A DNA stretch of 64,000 bases from Shewanella sp. ANA-3. GTDB lineage: Bacteria; Pseudomonadota; Gammaproteobacteria; Enterobacterales; Shewanellaceae. Positions 8,904 through 16,364 of this stretch are shown piece after piece (the stretch's first letter is position 1; each line of letters begins with the position of its first letter). The notes beneath the pieces are model-generated. The model did no database searches and had not been told where the DNA came from. It was given only the letters and a program-made list of their open reading frames with translations. Both the position numbers and the translations under genes were made by a program. Where the stretch lies: NCBI RefSeq assembly GCF_000203935.1, contig NC_008577.1, positions 620,001 through 684,000 of the forward strand, written 5' to 3'.

Positions 8904-10172
8904 GTGCCTGCTGCCAAGCTATTTGAGCAACTGATGCAATTGCCCGCTGCCGTGCGGCAATATTTGCTGATCACCTTCAATTATTGGAGTTTTACCTTAA
9001 CCGATGGTGCGCTGCGGATGTTGGTGGTGCTGCATTTTCACGATCTCGGTTATACGCCATTCGCGATTGCGATGTTGTTCTTGTTCTATGAGATTTTTGG
9101 TGTCGTGACCAATCTGGTGGGCGGTTATCTCGGCGCTCGCTTGGGGCTTAATCGCACTATGAATCTAGGCCTTGGTATGCAGGTATTGGCATTAGGGATG
9201 TTATTGGTGCCTGCGGCCAGTTTACCATTGTGGCTTGCGGGCGTGCCCTGGGTGATGGCGGCGCAGGCGCTTTCGGGCATTGCTAAAGATCTCAATAAGA
9301 TGAGCGCAAAAAGCGCGATTAAATTGCTGGTTCCAAAGGGGGAGCAGGGCAGGCTTTACCATTGGGTTGCCCTGTTAACCGGGTCTAAAAATGCCCTTAA
9401 AGGGGCGGGATTTTTCCTCGGTGGCGCCTTGCTGGCGGGATTGGGTTTCAATATGGCGATTGCCGCCATGATGGCCGTGCTTGCGCTAGTGTGGTTAATG
9501 AGCCTGGTCTTGCTGAAAAAAGATTTGGGGAAAGCGAAGAACAAACCTAAGTTTACCGAGATTTTTTCTAAGAGTCGCAGCGTGAATATTCTCTCGGCGG
9601 CGCGCCTGTTTTTGTTTGCCGCAAGGGATGTGTGGTTTGTGGTGGCTTTGCCCGTGTATCTGGCGAGCCAATGGGACTGGGATCATTGGGCCGTGGGCGG
9701 CTTTTTGGCGCTCTGGGTGATAGCTTACGGCATAGTGCAAACCTTAGCTCCGAAGATCACTGGTGCGAGCAGGGCAGAAGCTAACACTTCGCAGCGCATC
9801 CCAGACGGTTATACCGCCTTAGTTTGGTCGACATTATTAGCTTTTGTTCCCGCGTTAATTGCACTCAGTTTGTATCTGGATTTCTCACCACAGCTCAGTC
9901 TGATCTTGGGGCTGATGTTATTTGGCGGACTGTTTGCGATTAACTCGTCACTGCACAGCTATTTAATTGTGAGTTACGCCAGTGAAGAGGCGGTATCCCT
10001 CGATGTTGGGTTCTATTATATGGCTAATGCCATGGGGCGTTTAGTGGGAACTGTGCTTTCGGGCTGGGTGTATCAGAGTTATGGACTGGTGGCCTGTTTG
10101 TGGATTTCGACGGCCTTTATTGCAATAACGGCACTGATCTCTATCAAGCTGCCTCGACAAGTCAAAGGATAG
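8904..10172 (+). CDS. arsJ: ArsJ organoarsenical exporter (MFS)
   Basis: 422 residues with about 11-12 membrane segments in a major facilitator arrangement, and the conserved FNYWSFTLTDGALRMLVVLH at the N-terminus that marks ArsJ. It exports the unstable 1-arseno-3-phosphoglycerate made by the preceding GAPDH. The product then hydrolyses outside the cell, giving net arsenate extrusion. The start is GTG at 8904 with AGGAGAG 5-8 nt upstream, 9 nt after the GAPDH stop, so the two are translationally close. A DUF2927 gene begins 4 nt after its stop and probably shares the transcript. Confidence 0.92.
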   Translation: MPAAKLFEQLMQLPAAVRQYLLITFNYWSFTLTDGALRMLVVLHFHDLGYTPFAIAMLFLFYEIFGVVTNLVGGYLGARLGLNRTMNLGLGMQVLALGMLLVPAASLPLWLAGVPWVMAAQALSGIAKDLNKMSAKSAIKLLVPKGEQGRLYHWVALLTGSKNALKGAGFFLGGALLAGLGFNMAIAAMMAVLALVWLMSLVLLKKDLGKAKNKPKFTEIFSKSRSVNILSAARLFLFAARDVWFVVALPVYLASQWDWDHWAVGGFLALWVIAYGIVQTLAPKITGASRAEANTSQRIPDGYTALVWSTLLAFVPALIALSLYLDFSPQLSLILGLMLFGGLFAINSSLHSYLIVSYASEEAVSLDVGFYYMANAMGRLVGTVLSGWVYQSYGLVACLWISTAFIAITALISIKLPRQVKG

Positions 10173-10176
10173 CAAG

Positions 10177-11040
10177 ATGTTGAGCTGGCGAAAGCGTTTA
10201 CCGGGCGTTAGAACTATTTGCCTTGTCTGCATGGCTTCGCTATTCGCTGTTTCGCCGCTCTTAGCATCGGTTACACCTGCTTCAAATTCCGCATTGGCTG
10301 AGAAACCAAATCTCGCGCCAAAGCCTATTCGAGATTGGAAAAATCCCGCCTATATTATTCAAGCCTTTGATGAGATAGCCCTTAAAAATGAATACGATAA
10401 AGATAAACATCGAGTACGGAAATGGCGTCAGCCCGTGCGCGTCTTTGTCGAGCATCAAGTGAGTGATAATGGGTTGCATGCACAATTGGTGCAGATGCAT
10501 TTAAGCCATCTGGCACAAATCACCGGCTACAGTATTGCCAAGGTGGATTCGCTCGAAGAGGCCAATTTACACTTAGTCTTTACCCGTCAATCCCAATGGG
10601 CCGATGTGGTGAGGCGTCTTATGGGGGCAAGTGCGGCCAGTAATATACATGGCTCTGTTTGTATGGGGAAATTTGCGCTTAATTCCCAGAATGAGATTGA
10701 GCGCGCTTGGGTGGTTATCCCGGTCGACCAAGCGCAAATGCATGGCAAATTGGTGGCCTGCGTGGTGGAAGAAATCACCCAAGTGTTGGGCCTACCCAAT
10801 GATTCGGTAAAAGTATTTCCTTCTATTTTTAACGATAAAACACCGCAGGATTTACTCACTGGGCTGGATTATATTTTGCTGAAACTGCTCTACAGTGCGG
10901 ATATTCATGCCGGCATGACGGCCGCCGAAGTGCTGCCTATATTGCAAAAACAACTCGAACAATGGCAGCGGGATGGCACACTGACGCAAGCCGATAAAGC
11001 GGTTCGTCAGGGCCAGTTGTACCCTCTGTTAGGTTATTGA
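10177..11040 (+). CDS. DUF2927 protein, exported, in the ars operon
   Basis: 287 residues. A basic N-terminus and hydrophobic stretch (about 12-32) form a signal peptide or anchor. The DUF2927 region (about 50-270) carries the characteristic CVVEEITQVLGLPNDS and IFNDKTPQDLLTGLDY. The EEITQ element lies where a zinc-protease-like fold would carry its catalytic Glu, but no full HExxH is present. The function is unknown. It begins 4 nt after arsJ, so it is probably cotranscribed with the arsenic genes; whether it takes part in arsenic resistance or is just hitch-hiking cannot be told from sequence. A short hairpin at 11088-11112 follows. Confidence 0.75.
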   Translation: MLSWRKRLPGVRTICLVCMASLFAVSPLLASVTPASNSALAEKPNLAPKPIRDWKNPAYIIQAFDEIALKNEYDKDKHRVRKWRQPVRVFVEHQVSDNGLHAQLVQMHLSHLAQITGYSIAKVDSLEEANLHLVFTRQSQWADVVRRLMGASAASNIHGSVCMGKFALNSQNEIERAWVVIPVDQAQMHGKLVACVVEEITQVLGLPNDSVKVFPSIFNDKTPQDLLTGLDYILLKLLYSADIHAGMTAAEVLPILQKQLEQWQRDGTLTQADKAVRQGQLYPLLGY

Positions 11041-11158
11041 TCCCCAAGGTTTTACATCGAAAGTTGGCTTTGATCATGCTTTACCAATTATTCCTTTTTC
11101 TTTTAGGAATAAGGGCATAGTCTATCTTTAAAAGAGATAAACATGCTGGAGGCAAGCT

Positions 11159-12601
11159 ATGCAGATGACATTGCAGTTTTTGGGCGCGACCGAGGAAGTG
11201 ACTGGCTCGTGCCACTTACTCACAGTGGCAGGTAAGCAAATGCTGCTCGATTGCGGCCTCATTCAAGGCGGCAAGGCCGATGAGTTACGTAATCACGAAC
11301 CTTTTAGCTTCGATCCCCTTGCTATTTCAGCCGTTGTCTTGAGTCACGCCCATATTGATCATTCGGGCCGTTTACCTCTGTTGGTTAAGGCGGGTTATAC
11401 CGGGCCGATTTTTACCCATAAAGCGACGGCTGAACTGTGTGCCATCATGCTGAAAGATGCCGCCATGTTGCAGGTGCGCGATACCGAAAGAACCAATAAG
11501 AAGCGTGCGAAGCATGAGTTGGACCCCCTAGAACCGCTATTTACCGTGGAAGATGCGGAGCAGGCCATTACTCAGTTTGTGTCGCTGGAATATGGCCAAG
11601 TCACCCGGGTTATTCCCCATGTGGATATTTGCTTATCGGATGCGGGGCATATTTTAGGCTCGGCACTGGTGGAGCTTTGGTTAGGTGAGGGGAAAGCGCA
11701 GAAAAAACTGGTATTTAGTGGCGATCTTGGCCGTGCTGGCATGCCGATATTACGTAATCCCACCTTAGTCGACACCGCCGATTTAGTGTTAATGGAAAGC
11801 ACCTACGGTAATCGCTTTCACCGCAGCTGGACCGATACGCTTGCCGAGTTAAAGGCGATTTTCGCCAAGGCGGTGACCGAGAGCCACGGCAATATTCTGT
11901 TGCCAGCGTTCTCTGTTGGGCGTGCGCAGGAGCTCTTATATCTATTTCATTTATATGCCAAAGAGTGGGATCTCTCCCGCTGGAAAGTCTGCCTCGATAG
12001 TCCTATGGCGATTGAGGCGACGCGGGTGTATGTCAATAACTACCCCTTAATGGATGATGATTTTAAGCGCTTTACGCGCCAGCATCCGGGGCAACATCCG
12101 TTATTGTCTAATGTAGAATTTATCCAAACGACTGAGGAGTCTATCGCCCTTAACGATGTGCACAAAGGATTGATCATTATTGCGGGCAGCGGCATGTGTA
12201 ACGGTGGCCGCATCCGCAGTCATTTAGAGCACAATCTATGGCGTCCAGAATGTGATGTGATTATCTGCGGCTATCAAGCACTTGGTACGCCGGGACGTGC
12301 CTTAGTCGATGGCGTCGAGGAGCTGACTATCCATGGTAATAGCATTAAAGTTGCCGCTAAATTGCATACTGTCGGTGGCTTATCGGCCCATGCGGATCAG
12401 GCGGAGTTATTACGTTGGTATCGACATTTTGAATCGCAGCCGCCCCTGGTGCTTGTTCACGGCGAACCCGAAGCGCAGCAGGGATTAGTCGCTGTGATGA
12501 ATCAAGACTCGAAAACCAAACCTAAAGCGCTGGCTATTGCCACCCGTGGCGATATGTTGGATTTAAATGCCTTACCCAAATTAGTTTGGGTGACTAACTA
12601 G
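11159..12601 (+). CDS. MBL-fold beta-CASP hydrolase (RNA-processing type)
   Basis: 480 residues. The metallo-beta-lactamase motif HAHIDHSG is at 63-70, followed by the central beta-CASP insertion and a C-terminal RNA-metabolising MBL domain with GLSAHADQAELLRW. The family includes CPSF73-like endonucleases and RNase J relatives. Bacterial members of this length are usually annotated as MBL hydrolases with an RNA-specificity domain, so a ribonuclease role is inference. The ATG at 11159 has GGAGG 7-10 nt upstream. It stands alone, about 120 bp after the ars operon and probably under its own promoter. Confidence 0.85.
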   Translation: MQMTLQFLGATEEVTGSCHLLTVAGKQMLLDCGLIQGGKADELRNHEPFSFDPLAISAVVLSHAHIDHSGRLPLLVKAGYTGPIFTHKATAELCAIMLKDAAMLQVRDTERTNKKRAKHELDPLEPLFTVEDAEQAITQFVSLEYGQVTRVIPHVDICLSDAGHILGSALVELWLGEGKAQKKLVFSGDLGRAGMPILRNPTLVDTADLVLMESTYGNRFHRSWTDTLAELKAIFAKAVTESHGNILLPAFSVGRAQELLYLFHLYAKEWDLSRWKVCLDSPMAIEATRVYVNNYPLMDDDFKRFTRQHPGQHPLLSNVEFIQTTEESIALNDVHKGLIIIAGSGMCNGGRIRSHLEHNLWRPECDVIICGYQALGTPGRALVDGVEELTIHGNSIKVAAKLHTVGGLSAHADQAELLRWYRHFESQPPLVLVHGEPEAQQGLVAVMNQDSKTKPKALAIATRGDMLDLNALPKLVWVTN

Positions 12602-12730
12602 CTAAGATAACTTAATTAGCTAATTTTGCTGCATTATTGACATTGAATTATGCTTGGATTACACCTTTAAACACTTTTACTCATGGCTATCGTATCTCGC
12701 TATGATAGACAGGCTCAATGGAATGAAATA

Positions 12731-13102
12731 ATGATAAATCGAAAAAGCTATTTGCTCGTATGTATTCTTTTGCTTGGTGGATGTAGTGGGGCTACGTTTA
12801 GAACCAATGTCGGATCTGTGGCGTTAAATAATGCGATTGCAGGTACGGTGGAAGTGTACACAATGGCGGAGTTATCACGACATAAATACGTAGGATTGGG
12901 GGATGTGTCTGCAACCTATTGTAAAAGCGATATCGACCCAACGGTAAAAGTTGATATTGATGATTTGAAAAAGGATTTAAAGCTTCAAGTGCAGAAGTTA
13001 GGTGGAAATGCGATTATTTTCTACGAGTGTGGTAAGGGGATCTATCCTGCTTGCCAGCAGTATTTAGAGTGTAATGGCGAAGGGTTCGAAATCGAAAACT
13101 AA
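12731..13102 (+). CDS. RcsF-like outer-membrane lipoprotein
   Basis: 123 residues from the ATG at 12731 (GGAATGA upstream); this start, rather than one at 12683, gives a clean lipoprotein signal with lipobox LLGGC (Cys18) followed by Ser, which favours the outer membrane. Four further cysteines (64, 100, 108, 114) are spaced 36, 8 and 6 apart. E. coli RcsF has Cys74, 109, 118 and 124 (35, 9, 6), which form two non-consecutive disulfides. The surrounding pattern GDVSATYC ... GGNAI...YEC ... C-x5-C also follows RcsF. RcsF senses envelope stress and passes it to the Rcs phosphorelay. The resemblance is seen; a sensor role here is inference, as no rcs gene lies nearby. Confidence 0.6.
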   Translation: MINRKSYLLVCILLLGGCSGATFRTNVGSVALNNAIAGTVEVYTMAELSRHKYVGLGDVSATYCKSDIDPTVKVDIDDLKKDLKLQVQKLGGNAIIFYECGKGIYPACQQYLECNGEGFEIEN

Positions 13103-13122
13103 GCGTTAAAAACTCAGTCTTA

Positions 13123-13159
13123 ACATTGAAGGCTCACATTGTTTGTGAGCCTTCAATGT
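13123..13159. terminator. 16-bp perfect hairpin between convergent genes
   Basis: A perfect 16-bp inverted repeat (13123-13138 with 13144-13159) with a 5-nt loop lies between genes ending at 13102 (+) and 13170 (-). The T-run is poor, but position and stem strength favour a shared terminator. Confidence 0.7.
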
Positions 13160-13169
13160 GAATGGGATT

Positions 13170-14525
13170 TTAATCTGAGTTATTATCAAATTCAGTGTCG
13201 TCGAGTAACTCTAGGCTTGGGTCGATACTGGGGACGTCTTTAAATAAGCGGGTGAAGTGACGTTGCACCCCTTTCAGATCGATTCCTGCTAATCCTGAGG
13301 CGAAACCAAACCAAGCATACAGGCCGCTGAAGTTGTCGAACATCGGCGGTAAATACTTAGGTGGCGTGAGAATCCCTTCTTGGCAAGCTTGATAGAGTAC
13401 AGGAATGTCTTCGATGGCCAGCTTGCCTAAAAACAGCATAGGGATCAGTTCGGGTAAACCCGATGTGATGGCGCTGCGGATAAAGTTGATGTTTTCGACA
13501 TAGCCGCGCACATAGGAAATGTCTTTGGTAAAAAAGCTGCCACCTTCGACCATGCCGCCACGAAACACCCTTTGCGTGACCCGATAACTGTCCTTAGCGC
13601 TAAGATTTAATTCCCTAAAATAGTTGAATACTTCAATAAAGTTCGCCCCCTTTTCCGCCATATCTACCGCAGCGACACGGTCGCTAATCCGGCGGGCACG
13701 ACCTGGGTTTGAACTCAGGGTGAGCATTTCGAGTAACACGGCAAGCCCTTCTTGGGTGGCTGCGACACGGGGAGACCCGACGCTAAGCCAAGTAGCATGG
13801 GGCTGAGCACGGCCATTGAGGGTGGTGCCCACATGCACCCAACCTTCATGGACTTCGTACACATTGAGATCTGACTCGCTGAACATGGCTTTGCTGTTGA
13901 GTTTGACCGTATCGCCACCCACGGCAGCATCGGACACAATCCCGTCACTCAAGCGCACCCGCATATCATCACTGTGGAAGTATTTTTCCAATCGCTGGCT
14001 CAGCACATTCACGGCTTCGGGGGCGCTAATGATTTTGGGATGATGCTTATTCATATGCCTTGCGGCGGGCAGGGAGAAGATATAGCTGAGTTTATCGCCC
14101 AATTGGCGTAGGGTGTGGCGATCGCCATGTAGTCTGTGGCTGGCGCTGCCGTAGAGTTCTTGGCTCAGCTGACCAAAGACGGGTGTTCCTCGATGGCCTA
14201 GCATATCGACAACCAGGCGATATTGATCGACGTTAGCAACTAAGATCTTACCCAGCTTGTCTTTTTTACCTAAACGGCGATGGATTTCTTGTTTTAGGTC
14301 AAGCAGCTCGGCTTGAGTTTTAACGGGATCGAAGGGCAAGGCAATTTTTTGATAAAAATCTTGGCTAATCGCTGGCAGAACCGTGCCTTTACTGGAGAGA
14401 AAACGCTCTTCCATTTCCCGTGGCCATTTGATGGCATCTAAAATTTTAATCGGCGTTTGGATGCGGATAAGCTCATCGGAAAGGCGGCGTAAATCTTCTT
14501 GATACTGGGCTAACGACTCTGACAT
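13170..14525 (-). CDS. DUF1704 protein (QEGLA-motif; MATCAP-like putative metallopeptidase)
   Basis: 451 residues covering the whole DUF1704 domain. The HEGWVH at 226-231 fits HExxxH, and QEGLA at 258-262 supplies the downstream Glu. Bacterial members are named flavohemoglobin expression-modulating QEGLA-motif proteins. Eukaryotic members (MATCAP/KIAA0895) are zinc peptidases that remove the C-terminal tyrosine of tubulin, using HExxxH and a following Glu, and all these residues are intact here. No signal peptide is seen, so it is probably cytoplasmic. The ATG at 14525 is chosen because no in-frame extension is supported. The gene is monocistronic and ends at the hairpin at 13123-13159. Peptidase activity is inferred from motifs; the substrate is unknown. 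Confidence 0.8.
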   Translation of the reverse strand: MSESLAQYQEDLRRLSDELIRIQTPIKILDAIKWPREMEERFLSSKGTVLPAISQDFYQKIALPFDPVKTQAELLDLKQEIHRRLGKKDKLGKILVANVDQYRLVVDMLGHRGTPVFGQLSQELYGSASHRLHGDRHTLRQLGDKLSYIFSLPAARHMNKHHPKIISAPEAVNVLSQRLEKYFHSDDMRVRLSDGIVSDAAVGGDTVKLNSKAMFSESDLNVYEVHEGWVHVGTTLNGRAQPHATWLSVGSPRVAATQEGLAVLLEMLTLSSNPGRARRISDRVAAVDMAEKGANFIEVFNYFRELNLSAKDSYRVTQRVFRGGMVEGGSFFTKDISYVRGYVENINFIRSAITSGLPELIPMLFLGKLAIEDIPVLYQACQEGILTPPKYLPPMFDNFSGLYAWFGFASGLAGIDLKGVQRHFTRLFKDVPSIDPSLELLDDTEFDNNSD

Positions 14526-14805
14526 TCCCGTAATCCTGTTGCGACTTGGACGATAAAAATTAGCTTAATCATAGCGGTAAAGCCGCTGCATTTATAGGTT
14601 TCTCCCTTCAAGCAATTGAATATTGTCGATTAAATTACTGACAAGTTATCGGTTTAATGAATCATTTTGGTGCAATGCGACTTATTTTGGCGCGAGACTG
14701 CGTTGGTTTAATCTCATAACTCATTGTTAAACATTAACTTATTTTGCTGGCATCAAAGCTGCTTTTCGTGTGTGAACAATCGGATAACGTCAATGGGAGA
14801 GAGTT

Positions 14806-15768
14806 ATGGCTGCAATGAGCTATTTGAGTGTGATTGAGCGTTATCACGAGTATGAGGCCACAGTGCATGAGCTGATGGAGTCTATTTTAACGGGCATTGC
14901 CGATGCGGACTTATTTCACCAACCAAAAGTCGATATCAAGGCCATGAAGGGTATTGCGGGTAGTTATCCCTTTGTCGAGCTGATGTATTTGCTCGATACC
15001 CAAGGGGTGCAAATTAGCCAAAATATCGCAGTGGTCGATCAGCAGATCAAGTTAGTGCCCCTTGGCGGTAATCGCGACCGTAGTCAACGGCCCTATTTTA
15101 CCAATAGGGATGAGTCTGATGGGGTTAATATCACTCGCCCTTATTTATCCAATGCCAGCGGGAACTTATGTTTATCGGCCTCCTTAGCGATTGTGCAGCA
15201 GGAGCAAAAGCTGGGCTATCTAGTCGTCGATGTGGATTTGACGCGAATGATTGAATTTATGATGGGCGACAGTGCTCGTCGGCGGGTCACACCAGCCTTT
15301 AAAGCCGTGTATGGCGTGATAGTCGCAGGGCTTTTTGTGCTGGTGATGGTGCTACTATGGACGGCGCTCAGGGATATTTATGGGTTATTTGTGGTGGAGC
15401 AAGTCGGGCAAGACCCATTGCAACCCTTTGGGATCATTATCTTTATGACCTTAGCGTTAGCGATCTTCGACCTCGGGAAAACAATTCTGGAGGAAGAAGT
15501 ATTAATGCATAAGGATATTTTTCGTCATAGCTCCACCCGCCGAACCATCACTCGCTTTGTATCAACGATTTTGATCGCCATTTCAATTGAGGCCTTATTG
15601 ACCATGTTTAAGGCGTCACTGGGGGAGAAACAATATATCGAGCCGGCGATTTGGATGATGCTTGCTGTAGTGGGTTTATTAGTCGGATTAGGGGCTTATG
15701 TGTATCTTGGGGCAAAAGCGGAATGGCTGCTGATCAAAACTCAGGCCTATAAGAGTGGCAAAAAGTAA
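14806..15768 (+). CDS. Cache-domain membrane sensor protein without output domain
   Basis: 320 residues. The N-terminal part (about 20-155) has the Cache/PDC signature, including DRSQRPYF around residues 100-107 and the LGYLVVDVDL end. About four to five membrane segments follow (near 168-188, 208-225, 250-270, 282-308), then a short basic tail. There is no kinase, GGDEF, EAL or MCP domain, so it may act through a partner or only bind a ligand. The ATG at 14806 has GGGAGAGAG 4-12 nt upstream. Placing the Cache domain N-terminal of all membrane segments without a preceding helix is unusual and leaves its side of the membrane open. It is monocistronic. Confidence 0.72.
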   Translation: MAAMSYLSVIERYHEYEATVHELMESILTGIADADLFHQPKVDIKAMKGIAGSYPFVELMYLLDTQGVQISQNIAVVDQQIKLVPLGGNRDRSQRPYFTNRDESDGVNITRPYLSNASGNLCLSASLAIVQQEQKLGYLVVDVDLTRMIEFMMGDSARRRVTPAFKAVYGVIVAGLFVLVMVLLWTALRDIYGLFVVEQVGQDPLQPFGIIIFMTLALAIFDLGKTILEEEVLMHKDIFRHSSTRRTITRFVSTILIAISIEALLTMFKASLGEKQYIEPAIWMMLAVVGLLVGLGAYVYLGAKAEWLLIKTQAYKSGKK

Positions 15769-15791
15769 TATCAAAATAATAGTAAACTGTA

Positions 15792-15815
15792 CACCCAGCC
15801 CCTAGGAGCTGGGTG
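15792..15815 (+). terminator. Candidate terminator after the Cache-domain gene
   Basis: An 8-bp GC-rich stem (15792-15799 with 15808-15815) is followed by AGGCTTTT. It lies 24 nt after the stop at 15768 and before a minus-strand gene end. Confidence 0.5.
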
Positions 15816-15872
15816 AGGCTTTTAGAAAAACGCAGGTTTTGAGTAACCTAACGCCTTAAGGGAACGGGAAGC

Positions 15873-16049
15873 TTAGAATAAGTCGTCATCTCCTAATGCA
15901 CGTCTTAACTCGGCGCGTTCGAGGTAATCTTCTAAGCGTTTCTTTATCTCACGCTTATGTTGCATTGCCTCGGCTGCTTTGCTGTTTCTTGGAGTGGTCA
16001 TTGCCTCAATTTCAGTATCGTTGGGCACGACTTCAGTAATATGAGCCAT
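15873..16049 (-). CDS. PA3496-family putative envelope integrity protein
   Basis: A 58-residue protein read from the minus strand; it begins MAHITEVVPN and ends RALGDDDLF. The PA3496-family features are present: a short acidic start, a central basic helix (about 30-50, KREIKKRLEDYLER) and the acidic -DDDLF end. The ATG has GAGGAA 7 nt upstream, the best ribosome-binding site of this stretch. The family name comes from a Pseudomonas locus linked to envelope integrity; the molecular role is not known. It is divergent from the CHASE-kinase cassette, with 315 bp between starts. Confidence 0.82.
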   Translation of the reverse strand: MAHITEVVPNDTEIEAMTTPRNSKAAEAMQHKREIKKRLEDYLERAELRRALGDDDLF

Positions 16050-16364
16050 AACGAATTCCTCATTGTTGTTCCTAACGCCTTTCTATCTAAAAAGAGTGTG
16101 GCAGAAAAGCAAAAAATTTTACGACTGAACGTAAAATTTTCTTCCCGTAAAGCGGGGTATTGACCCTGTAAGCTTGTCATATTGTCACGCTATTTTAGTA
16201 CTCATTCAGCAACCGCTGAATTTTGTGATTTAGCGCATAACTCATTATTTTTATTTTCTAAGTTAATTCCTACTTAAATAGTCGGATAGACTTGAATTTG
16301 CCTAAAACACCAACAACACTTGGATCAGTGTTTAATCTTCTTCAATGCTAGGGATTTAGCGGGT
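16050..16364. other. Divergent intergenic region
   Basis: About 315 bp between two divergent starts, so it must hold both promoters. I see AT-rich stretches but no convincing -35/-10 pair, operator or repeat. Confidence 0.4.

Noticed and set aside
7879..10172. Housekeeping GAPDH and an ordinary drug exporter
   Set aside because: Position between acr3 and the family-typical ArsJ N-terminus assign both to the organoarsenical pathway.
16320..16364. TTG start 15 codons upstream for the CHASE kinase
   Set aside because: The ATG at 16365 has a better spaced ribosome-binding site and gives a more natural N-terminus.
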